In this document: piece by piece, positions 56,953-64,000 of the stretch
How the letters are laid out: each line of letters begins with the position of its first letter
Position numbering within the stretch: the stretch's first letter is position 1
DNA from: Opacimonas immobilis
GTDB lineage: Bacteria; Pseudomonadota; Gammaproteobacteria; Enterobacterales; Alteromonadaceae
Length of the DNA: 64,000 nt
Direction of reading: 5' to 3'
Assembly (NCBI RefSeq): GCF_048282545.1
Contig: NZ_CP182485.1
Span: forward strand, 682,001-746,000
The notes under the pieces: model-generated
The model's database searches: none
The model's input: only the letters and a program-made list of their open reading frames with translations
What the model was told of the DNA's origin: nothing
Made by a program: the position numbers and the translations under genes

Positions 56953-59904
56953 TTACCAGAAAGAGTAGTTCACGTTAACCATGTAAGTTGGACCAAATTC
57001 ACGACGTGTCGTAACGATGCCGTTACCGTCACGTGATACTTGGTCAGCATCATCAAGGATGTTAGTCCCTTGTAGTGATACACGTAGACCTTCTAAGCCT
57101 TCGATACCCGCATTTTCGAAGTCATAAGAGATTTGCGCATCCACTACTTGAGTGCCGTCACGAGTTGCTTCAGCAATCTTGTTTGAACCACCACGCTCGT
57201 ACGTTGTGAAACCGTCACGGTCCGTCATCGCGATACGTGCTTCAAAACCTTCGTTTTCGTAGTAAGCAACGACTGACAAGATCTCATCAGATTGACCTGG
57301 GATAGAAGAACCATCGTCCAGTTCAGCGTCGATGAAAGTAGCTGTAGCAACAACACCGAAACCGTCTAGAGAGTTATCAATAATGCTTAATGGAACGTTA
57401 GCTGTTAATTCAAGACCAGATACTGAACCTTTCAATCCGTCTTCGAAGAACGAGAACTGACCAAGATCAGGTGGAGTAACATAAGTACCTGCAACAAACG
57501 TATCGCCACTAAAGTTATTGATTACGTCTTCTGGTAATGTGCGGTCATGGAATCCTGGTACAAAGTAATCCGCGCCGTTATTGAACTCATCATTACGGAA
57601 GTTGATTTGTGGGCTTGCAGCACGAGTGTAGTTTACGATGTCTTTGTAGAAGAACGTACCCGCAACATAACCTTCATCGTCAAAGTATTTTTCGATTGAA
57701 AGGTCGAAATTATTTGATTCAAGTGGCTTAAGTTTCGGGTTACCGGCTACTTTTGACCAAGGTGAACCTGCACCGGCATCCACATCCTCGTTAGTTAAGG
57801 TAATAAATTGATCGTTTAGATCGAATTTCACGAAACCGGACGCGCGCAATTGGTCAACACGTGCACGAGAAATTGTCTTAGACGCTGCAAAACGTGCAAA
57901 TGTATTGTCAGCCACTTCAGCGTTGATGTTGAATGAAGGTAAGAAGTGTGAGTAATCATTACCGTCTTCTACTTTACACTCATCGTCTACAAACTCAGAT
58001 AAATCAACAATAGATGTTAATGGATCCGCACCTTGTGCAAGTGAAGATGAAGAAGGGCCGTCACCGTTTACGTCACACACACGGAAGTTCGCACCGATAA
58101 CACCTAGAGTACCAGTAGAGCTTTGTGATGTATCTACATATTGAGCACCAAAGTTACCAAATACTTCTAAGCCGCCGATTTCAGTTGCGAAGTCAGCTTG
58201 GAAGTATAATGTAGTGACTTCTTCTTCGATGACGTACGAGTCACCAAAGCGGTCTGGTTCTAACCACTCACCGTCATATTGAGTGTAGTAGCCATTGTTA
58301 TAAGGTGCAGCGCCATCATAGGCGACAACATAGCCTAAACCAGCCCAGGTCAAATCTGTTAAGCCGTACACTGGCACGTTTGCGGCAGTCACCGACTCAG
58401 TAGATGGGAAAGTGGACGCTGTGGCGAAGTTCCCGTTATTGATCTTGTCTTTATAACGGTCTGTGTACGCTAAGCCGAATGTGACTTTTTGTACCATCTC
58501 GTTGTCTAAGTTGCCCTCAACTTCAACTTTGAATTGTGTTAACTCTTCAGCGATGCTGAATTTGTTGTTAAAGCCGTCTTGCGCAAATAAGTAATCAGTA
58601 TCACCATCAATTAATGGAGTATCGAACTCTGACGCTAAGTTAGCAAGACCACCACCCCATACTTGTGGGCCAGTTAGTTGTAATGTATTCGGGTCAGCAA
58701 AAGCGTCTAGACCAGTTTGACCTGTAAAAAACACACCTTCAGAAGACATTTCAAATGTACGGCTACCAAATAATTGATTGCTTGAACGAGCTAAGCCTGC
58801 ATAAGACTCTGCACGTTGCTCGAACTTGTCTGCTTCAGAGTAAGAGTAGTCAACCGTTGCGGACCAGTCGTCGTTCAATGCATATTCAAGTTTGATACCG
58901 TAAGAATCCAACTGACCGTCTTTGTTTAACGGGTCAGTACGTAATACTGGGTTAGCTTGGATTTGTGTACCAGAATTGTTAACACCAGAACCAGTGACAT
59001 TATCACCATTAAACGGTTCGATGAAACCACGTAAAACACCTGAGTCTTGATAATCAATGGATAAATAATCAACAACAATATCTAAATCATCATTTGGCTG
59101 GAATTGTAATACAGCAGAGATTGTGTCACGTTCTAAACGAGTAGACTGAGAGTTCAAATCTAAACCGAACGGTAGGAATTGACCGTCAGGGTTGGCACCG
59201 TAACCCCAAACACCATATTTACGCTGGTTGTTTGGTGATTCAGTAGAAGCGATTGCGACCGCTAAACCGATTGTGTCATCAGCGAATTTTTCAACAAATG
59301 ATAGTGAATAACGATGACCTTTGTCGTCAAAATCCGGGTTATCAGCAGGCGCTTGTGACGCTTCGTAGATACCAGTAACCGTCAACGTTTCTTCAGCGTT
59401 TAATGGGCGAACCGTTTGTAAATCAACCGTACCACCGATACCTTGAGTTAATAAAGTACCAGACGCTGATTTGTGAATCGTTGCACCAGTCATAATTTCT
59501 GATGGGTATAAGTCGTATTCAACACCACGGTTATCACCGATAGAGATTGCTTCTCGGCCATTGATTGACGTCCCAACGAAATCTTCTTTAAAACCACGTA
59601 CAGAAATACCTGAAGTACGTCCGTTCACACGCTCACCGGCTAGACCAGGTAGACGTGCAAGTGATTCTGCGATAGATGAATCTGGTAATTTACCGATGTC
59701 TTCAGCAGAGATTGCTTCAACAATTGATGTTGAATCTTGTTTAACCGCTTGAGCACGGATAAGTGAACCACGGATACCTTTAACCGCGATTACTTCTACG
59801 TTATCGGCCTGTTGATTAGCATCTTGTGCTAAAACAGCGCCTGAAGTGAAGGCTGAAGCAACAGCCAAAGACAGCAAAGCTGGCTTAAATAGTTGTGTTT
59901 TCAT
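56953..59904 (-). CDS. TonB-dependent receptor, carbohydrate type
   Basis: 983 residues from the ATG at 59904 (MKTQLFKPALLSLAVASAF), with a signal peptide ending near VLAQD. The TonB box-like EVIAVKGIRGS and the plug with LARLPGLAGERVNGRTSGISVRGF and a beta barrel ending in VNYSFW follow. The type is the large TIGR01782-like receptor of Xanthomonas, Caulobacter and Alteromonadales that imports oligosaccharides. Two shared operators and GH97 nearby suggest an alpha-glucan. Repeat cysteine pairs in the extracellular part (near 610 and 640) could form disulfides. Confidence 0.93.
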   Translation of the reverse strand: MKTQLFKPALLSLAVASAFTSGAVLAQDANQQADNVEVIAVKGIRGSLIRAQAVKQDSTSIVEAISAEDIGKLPDSSIAESLARLPGLAGERVNGRTSGISVRGFKEDFVGTSINGREAISIGDNRGVEYDLYPSEIMTGATIHKSASGTLLTQGIGGTVDLQTVRPLNAEETLTVTGIYEASQAPADNPDFDDKGHRYSLSFVEKFADDTIGLAVAIASTESPNNQRKYGVWGYGANPDGQFLPFGLDLNSQSTRLERDTISAVLQFQPNDDLDIVVDYLSIDYQDSGVLRGFIEPFNGDNVTGSGVNNSGTQIQANPVLRTDPLNKDGQLDSYGIKLEYALNDDWSATVDYSYSEADKFEQRAESYAGLARSSNQLFGSRTFEMSSEGVFFTGQTGLDAFADPNTLQLTGPQVWGGGLANLASEFDTPLIDGDTDYLFAQDGFNNKFSIAEELTQFKVEVEGNLDNEMVQKVTFGLAYTDRYKDKINNGNFATASTFPSTESVTAANVPVYGLTDLTWAGLGYVVAYDGAAPYNNGYYTQYDGEWLEPDRFGDSYVIEEEVTTLYFQADFATEIGGLEVFGNFGAQYVDTSQSSTGTLGVIGANFRVCDVNGDGPSSSSLAQGADPLTSIVDLSEFVDDECKVEDGNDYSHFLPSFNINAEVADNTFARFAASKTISRARVDQLRASGFVKFDLNDQFITLTNEDVDAGAGSPWSKVAGNPKLKPLESNNFDLSIEKYFDDEGYVAGTFFYKDIVNYTRAASPQINFRNDEFNNGADYFVPGFHDRTLPEDVINNFSGDTFVAGTYVTPPDLGQFSFFEDGLKGSVSGLELTANVPLSIIDNSLDGFGVVATATFIDAELDDGSSIPGQSDEILSVVAYYENEGFEARIAMTDRDGFTTYERGGSNKIAEATRDGTQVVDAQISYDFENAGIEGLEGLRVSLQGTNILDDADQVSRDGNGIVTTRREFGPTYMVNVNYSFW

Positions 59905-59962
59905 GTTTTTGTCCCCGTTGTCATCACATGAATGTTCTAAGTGTGCTATGTAGCAGTGTCGT

Positions 59963-59991
59963 AACATACGTTAACGGAATGTAAAATGCAA
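59963..59991 (-). promoter_or_regulatory. Sigma-70 promoter of the TonB receptor gene
   Basis: On the minus strand TTGCAT (59991-59986) and TATGTT (59968-59963) are separated by 17 bases, and the spacer contains GTTAACG. The start would be near 59956, about 50 bp before the ATG. Both CTTAA-N4-TTAAG sites lie upstream of it. Confidence 0.7.
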
Positions 59992-60009
59992 GCGTTCTTG
60001 TAAAATTTT

Positions 60010-60079
60010 CTTAATTGATTAAGTTTGATTATAGTTGAATTCAATATAAAAAATTATTGAAATGACTTAAAAGATTAAG
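60010..60079. promoter_or_regulatory. Two palindromic operators upstream of the TonB receptor
   Basis: CTTAATTGATTAAG (60010-60023) and CTTAAAAGATTAAG (60066-60079) carry the same CTTAA/TTAAG half-sites as the GH97 operator. They are about 56 bp apart, between the receptor promoter and the upstream GTTAACATCATGTTTAC element. Their distance from the promoter favours activation or looping. Confidence 0.7.
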
Positions 60080-60100
60080 GTGTTCTGCGGGCAGGATTGA

Positions 60101-60117
60101 GTTAACATCATGTTTAC
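60101..60117. promoter_or_regulatory. GTTAACATCA element upstream of the TonB receptor
   Basis: GTTAACATCATGTTTAC, nearly the same as the GH97 element (15 of 17). Confidence 0.5.
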
Positions 60118-60181
60118 ATTGCCCAATGTCAGCGAATTCGCACAAAAAAAACCTGTTAACACGTATAGCTGGATCGAAAAA

Positions 60182-61162
60182 TTAATCACTGTTTTGCTGA
60201 TGAGAAAAAATATACATCAGGCCGAGAGGTAATTGCTTTTGCCAAGAGCTTTCGGAATGGTCGTCTCCTACAAAAAATTGAATAGTCACTGTTTCAGGAT
60301 CAGCATCCCATTGTGTAAAGTTCTTTTGCAGAGCCTCGTGATAGGGAGGGTAATATTGATCCAGAGTTTGATCACCATAGGCAAACCACAGGCGGTGTTC
60401 ACCTTTCATTGGCAAGTGCTTGGCCATGTAATCGGCAAAAGCATTAAATACGGTAAAATCTTGTAATTCATATCCACCAGGAAAATGCGTTGATAAACAC
60501 AAGCAACCGCCAAAAACATCCGGATACTCTGCCACAGCATACCAACTTATTAATCCACCCATGCTCGCCCCCGCCACAAACGTATTTTCAGGCGTCGTGA
60601 TAGTGGCATATTGCGTATCGATAAATGGTTTTAACTCTTCAACAATAAAGCGTAGGTACGCATCAGATTGGATCTTGTTGTCATGCTCTTGGCGGGTAAA
60701 GATTTGATTTTGAATCGTTTTTGGTAGGGCTTCAAAGGGTTTTTGTGGCATGTATTCGACATAGCGCAATTGATCTCCACCATTATCAATCCCGACAACA
60801 ATAAAGGGAATAACTTGGTGCTCATTTATTAGTGTTTGCGCCGTTTCATCCACGCCCCATTCTTGTTGGTTCCAGGTGACCGAGGCATCAAAGAGCATCT
60901 GACCATCGTGCATGTACAACACAGCAAAGCGCTGGCCTTTCGCAGTTAAGGTTTGATATTGTTTGGGTAACCAAACACTCACTCGTCTTGAGGCAACGAA
61001 ATCAGAGTGGAAGTTTTGATAGGTATCTATCGTACCCGCGCTAGGCGTCATAACGTTCGGCGGATTTGGCTTGGTGGTCGGCATCGATGTCGGTTCAGAG
61101 CAAGCTAATAAGATTTGGCCTAAACAACATATAGCGAACAAAGATACTACTCGATTGACCAT
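60182..61162 (-). CDS. Lipoprotein esterase of the alpha/beta-hydrolase (esterase D/Fes-like) type
   Basis: 326 residues from the ATG at 61162, with GGTGG six bases upstream; a GTG 9 bases earlier is in frame. The lipobox LLACS gives an outer-membrane or inner-membrane anchor. The nucleophile elbow is GASMGGL (about 201-207), with VGIDNGG before it and a late GDDHSESSW, a likely catalytic His. Similar proteins are esterases of siderophores, xylans or other polysaccharides; the substrate is not clear. It is 22 bp downstream of the DUF885 gene, so both are likely in one unit. Confidence 0.85.
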   Translation of the reverse strand: MVNRVVSLFAICCLGQILLACSEPTSMPTTKPNPPNVMTPSAGTIDTYQNFHSDFVASRRVSVWLPKQYQTLTAKGQRFAVLYMHDGQMLFDASVTWNQQEWGVDETAQTLINEHQVIPFIVVGIDNGGDQLRYVEYMPQKPFEALPKTIQNQIFTRQEHDNKIQSDAYLRFIVEELKPFIDTQYATITTPENTFVAGASMGGLISWYAVAEYPDVFGGCLCLSTHFPGGYELQDFTVFNAFADYMAKHLPMKGEHRLWFAYGDQTLDQYYPPYHEALQKNFTQWDADPETVTIQFFVGDDHSESSWQKQLPLGLMYIFSHQQNSD

Positions 61163-61184
61163 TGAACCCACCTACTCCTTAACG

Positions 61185-62918
61185 TTATTTGATACGAGCT
61201 TGTTCATCTGCAATAAACTGCGTAAGTTGTTGTTCGAGCATGTGCAAAGGCACGCTACCATTTTTGAGCACGGCGGTGTGGAAGCGCCGCACATCAAAAT
61301 CGGTTCCAAGCGCATCTTCTGCTTTCATGCGCCATTCTTTGATGAGGATCTCCCCTAACTTATATGCAAGTGCCTGTCCCGGCCACGAAATATACCGGTC
61401 AATTTCCGTTCTGACATTATGGGCGCTCAGAGCAGTATTTTCCAGCATGTAATCAAGCGCTTGTTGGCGCGTCCAGCCCAACATGTGCATTCCGGTATCA
61501 ACCACCAGACGACAGGCTCGCCACATTTCGTAACTCAAGCGGCCGAATTCTTCATAAGGCGTTTGATAAAAACCGACTTCCACACCCAAATATTCGCTAT
61601 ACAAGCCCCAGCCTTCACCAAATGCTGAAATGTAGGTTGAGCGACGCACGTTGGGTAAGTCTTCCATTTCATTGGCTAAAGATATTTGTAAATGATGCCC
61701 TGGCACTGCTTCGTGCAAAGTCAGAGCAGGAAGCGCATACAATGGACGCTTGTCCAACGCATAAGTATTCACCCAATAATAGCCGGGTTGTTTGTCATTG
61801 CGCGGAGATATATAGCGTCCCGTTGTATATTTGGGAGCGATATCATCTGGTACTGGCGCCACGCCATACGGCGTTCTTGGCAAATGTTCGAACAACTGAG
61901 GCAACAGAGCATCCATGCGTTTTGACATGACCATCGCAGCCTCAATTAACGCTTTTGAGTTAGCGGCATAAAACTGCGGGTCGCTGCGCAAAAATTCAAT
62001 GAACTCATTGATACTACCGGTGTAGTTCAGCTCATCGAGTACCTCTTGCATTTGTGCGCGAATACGAGCCACTTCTTGTAAGCCGATCTCATGAATGGCT
62101 TCGGCACTCATATCTAAGGTCGTATAATAACGGACTCGGTTTTGATAATAGGCAGCACCATTTGGCCAGTCTTTTGCGGCAATACTGATTTTTGCGTTGG
62201 GTTTGTATTCTTCGACCATAAAATCGTAAAACGCCTGGAATGCAGGATTGACCGAGGTCAAAATAACTTGTCTTGCTCGAGCTTGCAGCGCCTCGTTAGC
62301 AATGCTTTGAAACGGTGCATAAAATGCGCTTTGGGTTGGGTCGTCTTTGATGATGGTTGCAATGCTTTGTTCAAACCCTTCAAGCACAACTTGAGGCTGT
62401 GTTTTGCCTAGCGCAATACCACGACGCATATAATCAATTTGCTGTGCCATGTATAAAGGGATCTGCTCTAACACATCCAAATACTGTTCAAAATCAGAAG
62501 ACTCAGTAAAACCAAACCGATAGCGCACATTCAGCAAGCTACTGTGAAAGCCATATTCAGAAGTAATTGGCATTAGGTGGGCATTGTAGATGTATTCATC
62601 CACATAGTTTTGCAAACGATATAACTGGATCGCTTTACTGATTTGTTGTTGTTCGGTTAGCTCAGTATCACTGAATGCATTGACCCGTTCAATAAAGGAG
62701 ATGTATTGCGCGTGACGCTCGGCTTTGTATTCGGGCGTAATGTTGGGCAGAGAAGGTACCGCTGACACGCCGCGTCCACCCGATTGCGAAGTTTGTTCGT
62801 ACTGCCAGATTTCTTCTAATAACGCATCAAATGTGGTTTCTATCGAGGCGGACGTCGTGCTTTTACAGCCGCCTAGAGTCAGGGTCAAAAAGACAAAAAA
62901 AATGAAAAAGATGCGCAT
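61185..62918 (-). CDS. DUF885 lipoprotein, probable metallopeptidase
   Basis: 577 residues. The signal peptide ends in the lipobox TLGGC (Cys about 18). The family motif LHEAVPGHHLQIS (about 400-412) has the HExxxGHH pattern of DUF885, a putative zinc-dependent peptidase family, with EGWGLYSEYLG following. No substrate is known. It starts the DUF885-esterase pair. Confidence 0.88.
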   Translation of the reverse strand: MRIFFIFFVFLTLTLGGCKSTTSASIETTFDALLEEIWQYEQTSQSGGRGVSAVPSLPNITPEYKAERHAQYISFIERVNAFSDTELTEQQQISKAIQLYRLQNYVDEYIYNAHLMPITSEYGFHSSLLNVRYRFGFTESSDFEQYLDVLEQIPLYMAQQIDYMRRGIALGKTQPQVVLEGFEQSIATIIKDDPTQSAFYAPFQSIANEALQARARQVILTSVNPAFQAFYDFMVEEYKPNAKISIAAKDWPNGAAYYQNRVRYYTTLDMSAEAIHEIGLQEVARIRAQMQEVLDELNYTGSINEFIEFLRSDPQFYAANSKALIEAAMVMSKRMDALLPQLFEHLPRTPYGVAPVPDDIAPKYTTGRYISPRNDKQPGYYWVNTYALDKRPLYALPALTLHEAVPGHHLQISLANEMEDLPNVRRSTYISAFGEGWGLYSEYLGVEVGFYQTPYEEFGRLSYEMWRACRLVVDTGMHMLGWTRQQALDYMLENTALSAHNVRTEIDRYISWPGQALAYKLGEILIKEWRMKAEDALGTDFDVRRFHTAVLKNGSVPLHMLEQQLTQFIADEQARIK

Positions 62919-62980
62919 AAAATATTCCGTTGACTGCGTTAAGACTTCAGTCTAACAAAGAATACAAGCCCCTGCTATCC

Positions 62981-63331
62981 TTACTTTTTTGGGGTGTAAA
63001 TTGGGCTAGGAAAGGTCGCTACTTTATCAGAAAGCTCTGTGATTTTGGCAGTGCCGTGCTTTTTGACAGTATCGATGCGCAGGACATTATGCATCGGGAT
63101 AAAGGTCGAGGTAACGTCGGCAAATTCATCTTTGAGACGCTCATGGCTTGGATCTAAGACGAGCTCGGTATGCGTGTTCCAGACAAAATCACCCACCTCG
63201 ACAAAACCATACAAAGAATCTTGACGCAGAGTTTTTACGAACAACTCATAGCGCTGGCCGTTGCTGACAAATTGGATTTTGTATAAAGGATTGTTGTTGT
63301 CCATATTCGAACTCATCATTGTGTCTTTCAT
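62981..63331 (-). CDS. DUF1820 protein
   Basis: 116 residues from the ATG at 63331; ATGs at 63319, 63316 and 63304 are also in frame and the start is not settled. The part from PLYKIQFVSNGQRYELFVK to GFVEVGDFVWNTHTELVLDP fits DUF1820, a small gammaproteobacterial family of unknown function. It is divergent from the M28 peptidase gene. Confidence 0.75.
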   Translation of the reverse strand: MKDTMMSSNMDNNNPLYKIQFVSNGQRYELFVKTLRQDSLYGFVEVGDFVWNTHTELVLDPSHERLKDEFADVTSTFIPMHNVLRIDTVKKHGTAKITELSDKVATFPSPIYTPKK

Positions 63332-63431
63332 TATGTAATATTGGGGAGCAGAAAAAAATTTCAAGCAAGGTTTCTGCATCTCAGTTAAGATATTTAGTGA
63401 TGTATCATTTTAAAAACAATAAGGATAGAGC

Positions 63432-64000
63432 ATGTCGAGTAGATTAGGCCGGGTCAGTACTCTCGGGCTTGTAGGGTTGTTGGCGCTCGCTGGGTGCAGT
63501 TCAACTCAAAAAGAACCTTTAGCGCAGGTACAAATTGGTAAAGCCAGCACGGACAACATTCGAGCGCACATGGCATACTTGGCTTCCGATGAATTAACGG
63601 GACGTTTTCCAGGCACGCCAGGACACGAAGCCGCGAGTGAATACATCGCGCAGGAATTTGCTCAATATGGACTCAAACCAGCTGGGACAGATGGCTTCAT
63701 GCAACGCTTGGTGCTACGCAAAGGCAAATTAGATCAAACCTCGCCACAGTTGACCATTCGCACGCCCAATGCCGAAACTGAACTGGACTATCCAAAACAA
63801 TTTATGACCAGCATCAGCATGAATGACACTGAAGTGGACCTTACTGCTGAGGCTGTTTTTGTAGGATATGGCATTGTGGCACCAGAATTCGGGATAAACG
63901 ATTTTGCGAATGTGGACGTGCAAGGCAAGATCATTGTGAGCTTATCCGGTAAACCCAAAGCCATGTTGACAGATGTCGGCGCACATCTAGCGTCGAGCTC
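63432..64000 (+). CDS. M28-family peptidase, N-terminal part (gene runs off the right edge)
   Basis: About 189 residues are visible. A lipoprotein signal peptide with LALAGC is followed by IRAHMAYLASDELTGRFPGTPGHEAASEYIAQEF, the typical opening of M28 aminopeptidases, and the start of a PA domain (AVFVGYGIVAPEFGINDF and VQGKIIVSLSG). The metal-binding catalytic part lies outside the window. AAGGATAGAGC precedes the ATG. It would be an outer-membrane-anchored or periplasmic peptidase. Confidence 0.88.
   Translation, partial: MSSRLGRVSTLGLVGLLALAGCSSTQKEPLAQVQIGKASTDNIRAHMAYLASDELTGRFPGTPGHEAASEYIAQEFAQYGLKPAGTDGFMQRLVLRKGKLDQTSPQLTIRTPNAETELDYPKQFMTSISMNDTEVDLTAEAVFVGYGIVAPEFGINDFANVDVQGKIIVSLSGKPKAMLTDVGAHLASS

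Overview
The window comes from the chromosome of a marine-type gammaproteobacterium, most likely an Alteromonadales member related to Alteromonas or Glaciecola. The evidence is the 16S sequence type, the blocks parAB-rsmG-mnmG, rpmH-dnaA-dnaN-recF-gyrB and polA-spf-engB, and a TonB-receptor carbohydrate locus. I could not run an rRNA search, so the genus is left open. It is the replication-origin region and its right-hand neighbourhood.

Layout. 1-3.8 kb: parB (cut by the left edge), parA, rsmG and mnmG, all on the minus strand. 3.8-4.2 kb: an AT-rich stretch with four DnaA boxes and five GATC sites, the best oriC candidate. 4.3-10.6 kb (minus): a DnaC-like helicase loader, a DnaT-like primosomal protein, mioC, mnmE, yajQ, yidC, yidD, rnpA and rpmH. 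10.6-17.2 kb (plus): the dnaA promoter with DnaA boxes, then dnaA, dnaN, recF and gyrB. Three parS-like palindromes lie at 14.0, 14.65 and 22.8 kb, all inside coding sequence, so ParA, ParB and their centromere sites are all near oriC. 17.2-28.5 kb: arfB, a small lipoprotein, glyS-glyQ, a DUF2489 gene, yihI, a methyltransferase behind a terminator or attenuator, cytochrome c4, engB, a LysE-type exporter, a short Spot 42 RNA and polA. 28.9-41.7 kb: trkH, trkA-rsmB-fmt-def, a LysM protein, dprA-smg-zinc ribbon protein-tsaC-hemF, ompW, aroE and a gamma-carbonic-anhydrase-like protein.

41.8-47.5 kb is an rRNA operon: two tandem promoters, then 16S, a spacer without tRNA genes, 23S and 5S. It is followed by a patchwork of 5S-tail copies and three terminators.

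47.5-64 kb is accessory. It holds a LysR regulator divergent from a hemerythrin-like gene and an NmrA-like gene, a family-25 glycosyltransferase, and a probable alpha-glucan utilisation locus. That locus has a GH97 alpha-glucosidase facing two flavin-dependent-halogenase-family genes and a large TonB-dependent receptor. GH97 and receptor share two promoter-region motifs (CTTAA-N4-TTAAG and a GTTAACATCA element), which suggests one regulator not present here. A lipoprotein esterase, a DUF885 lipoprotein, a DUF1820 gene and the start of an M28 peptidase close the window.

No CRISPR array, insertion sequence, prophage or tRNA gene was recognised. The points most worth checking are the coding parS sites, the origin placed beside dnaC/dnaT-like genes, the reduced Spot 42, the transcript ending just upstream of the methyltransferase, and the shared operators of the sugar locus.
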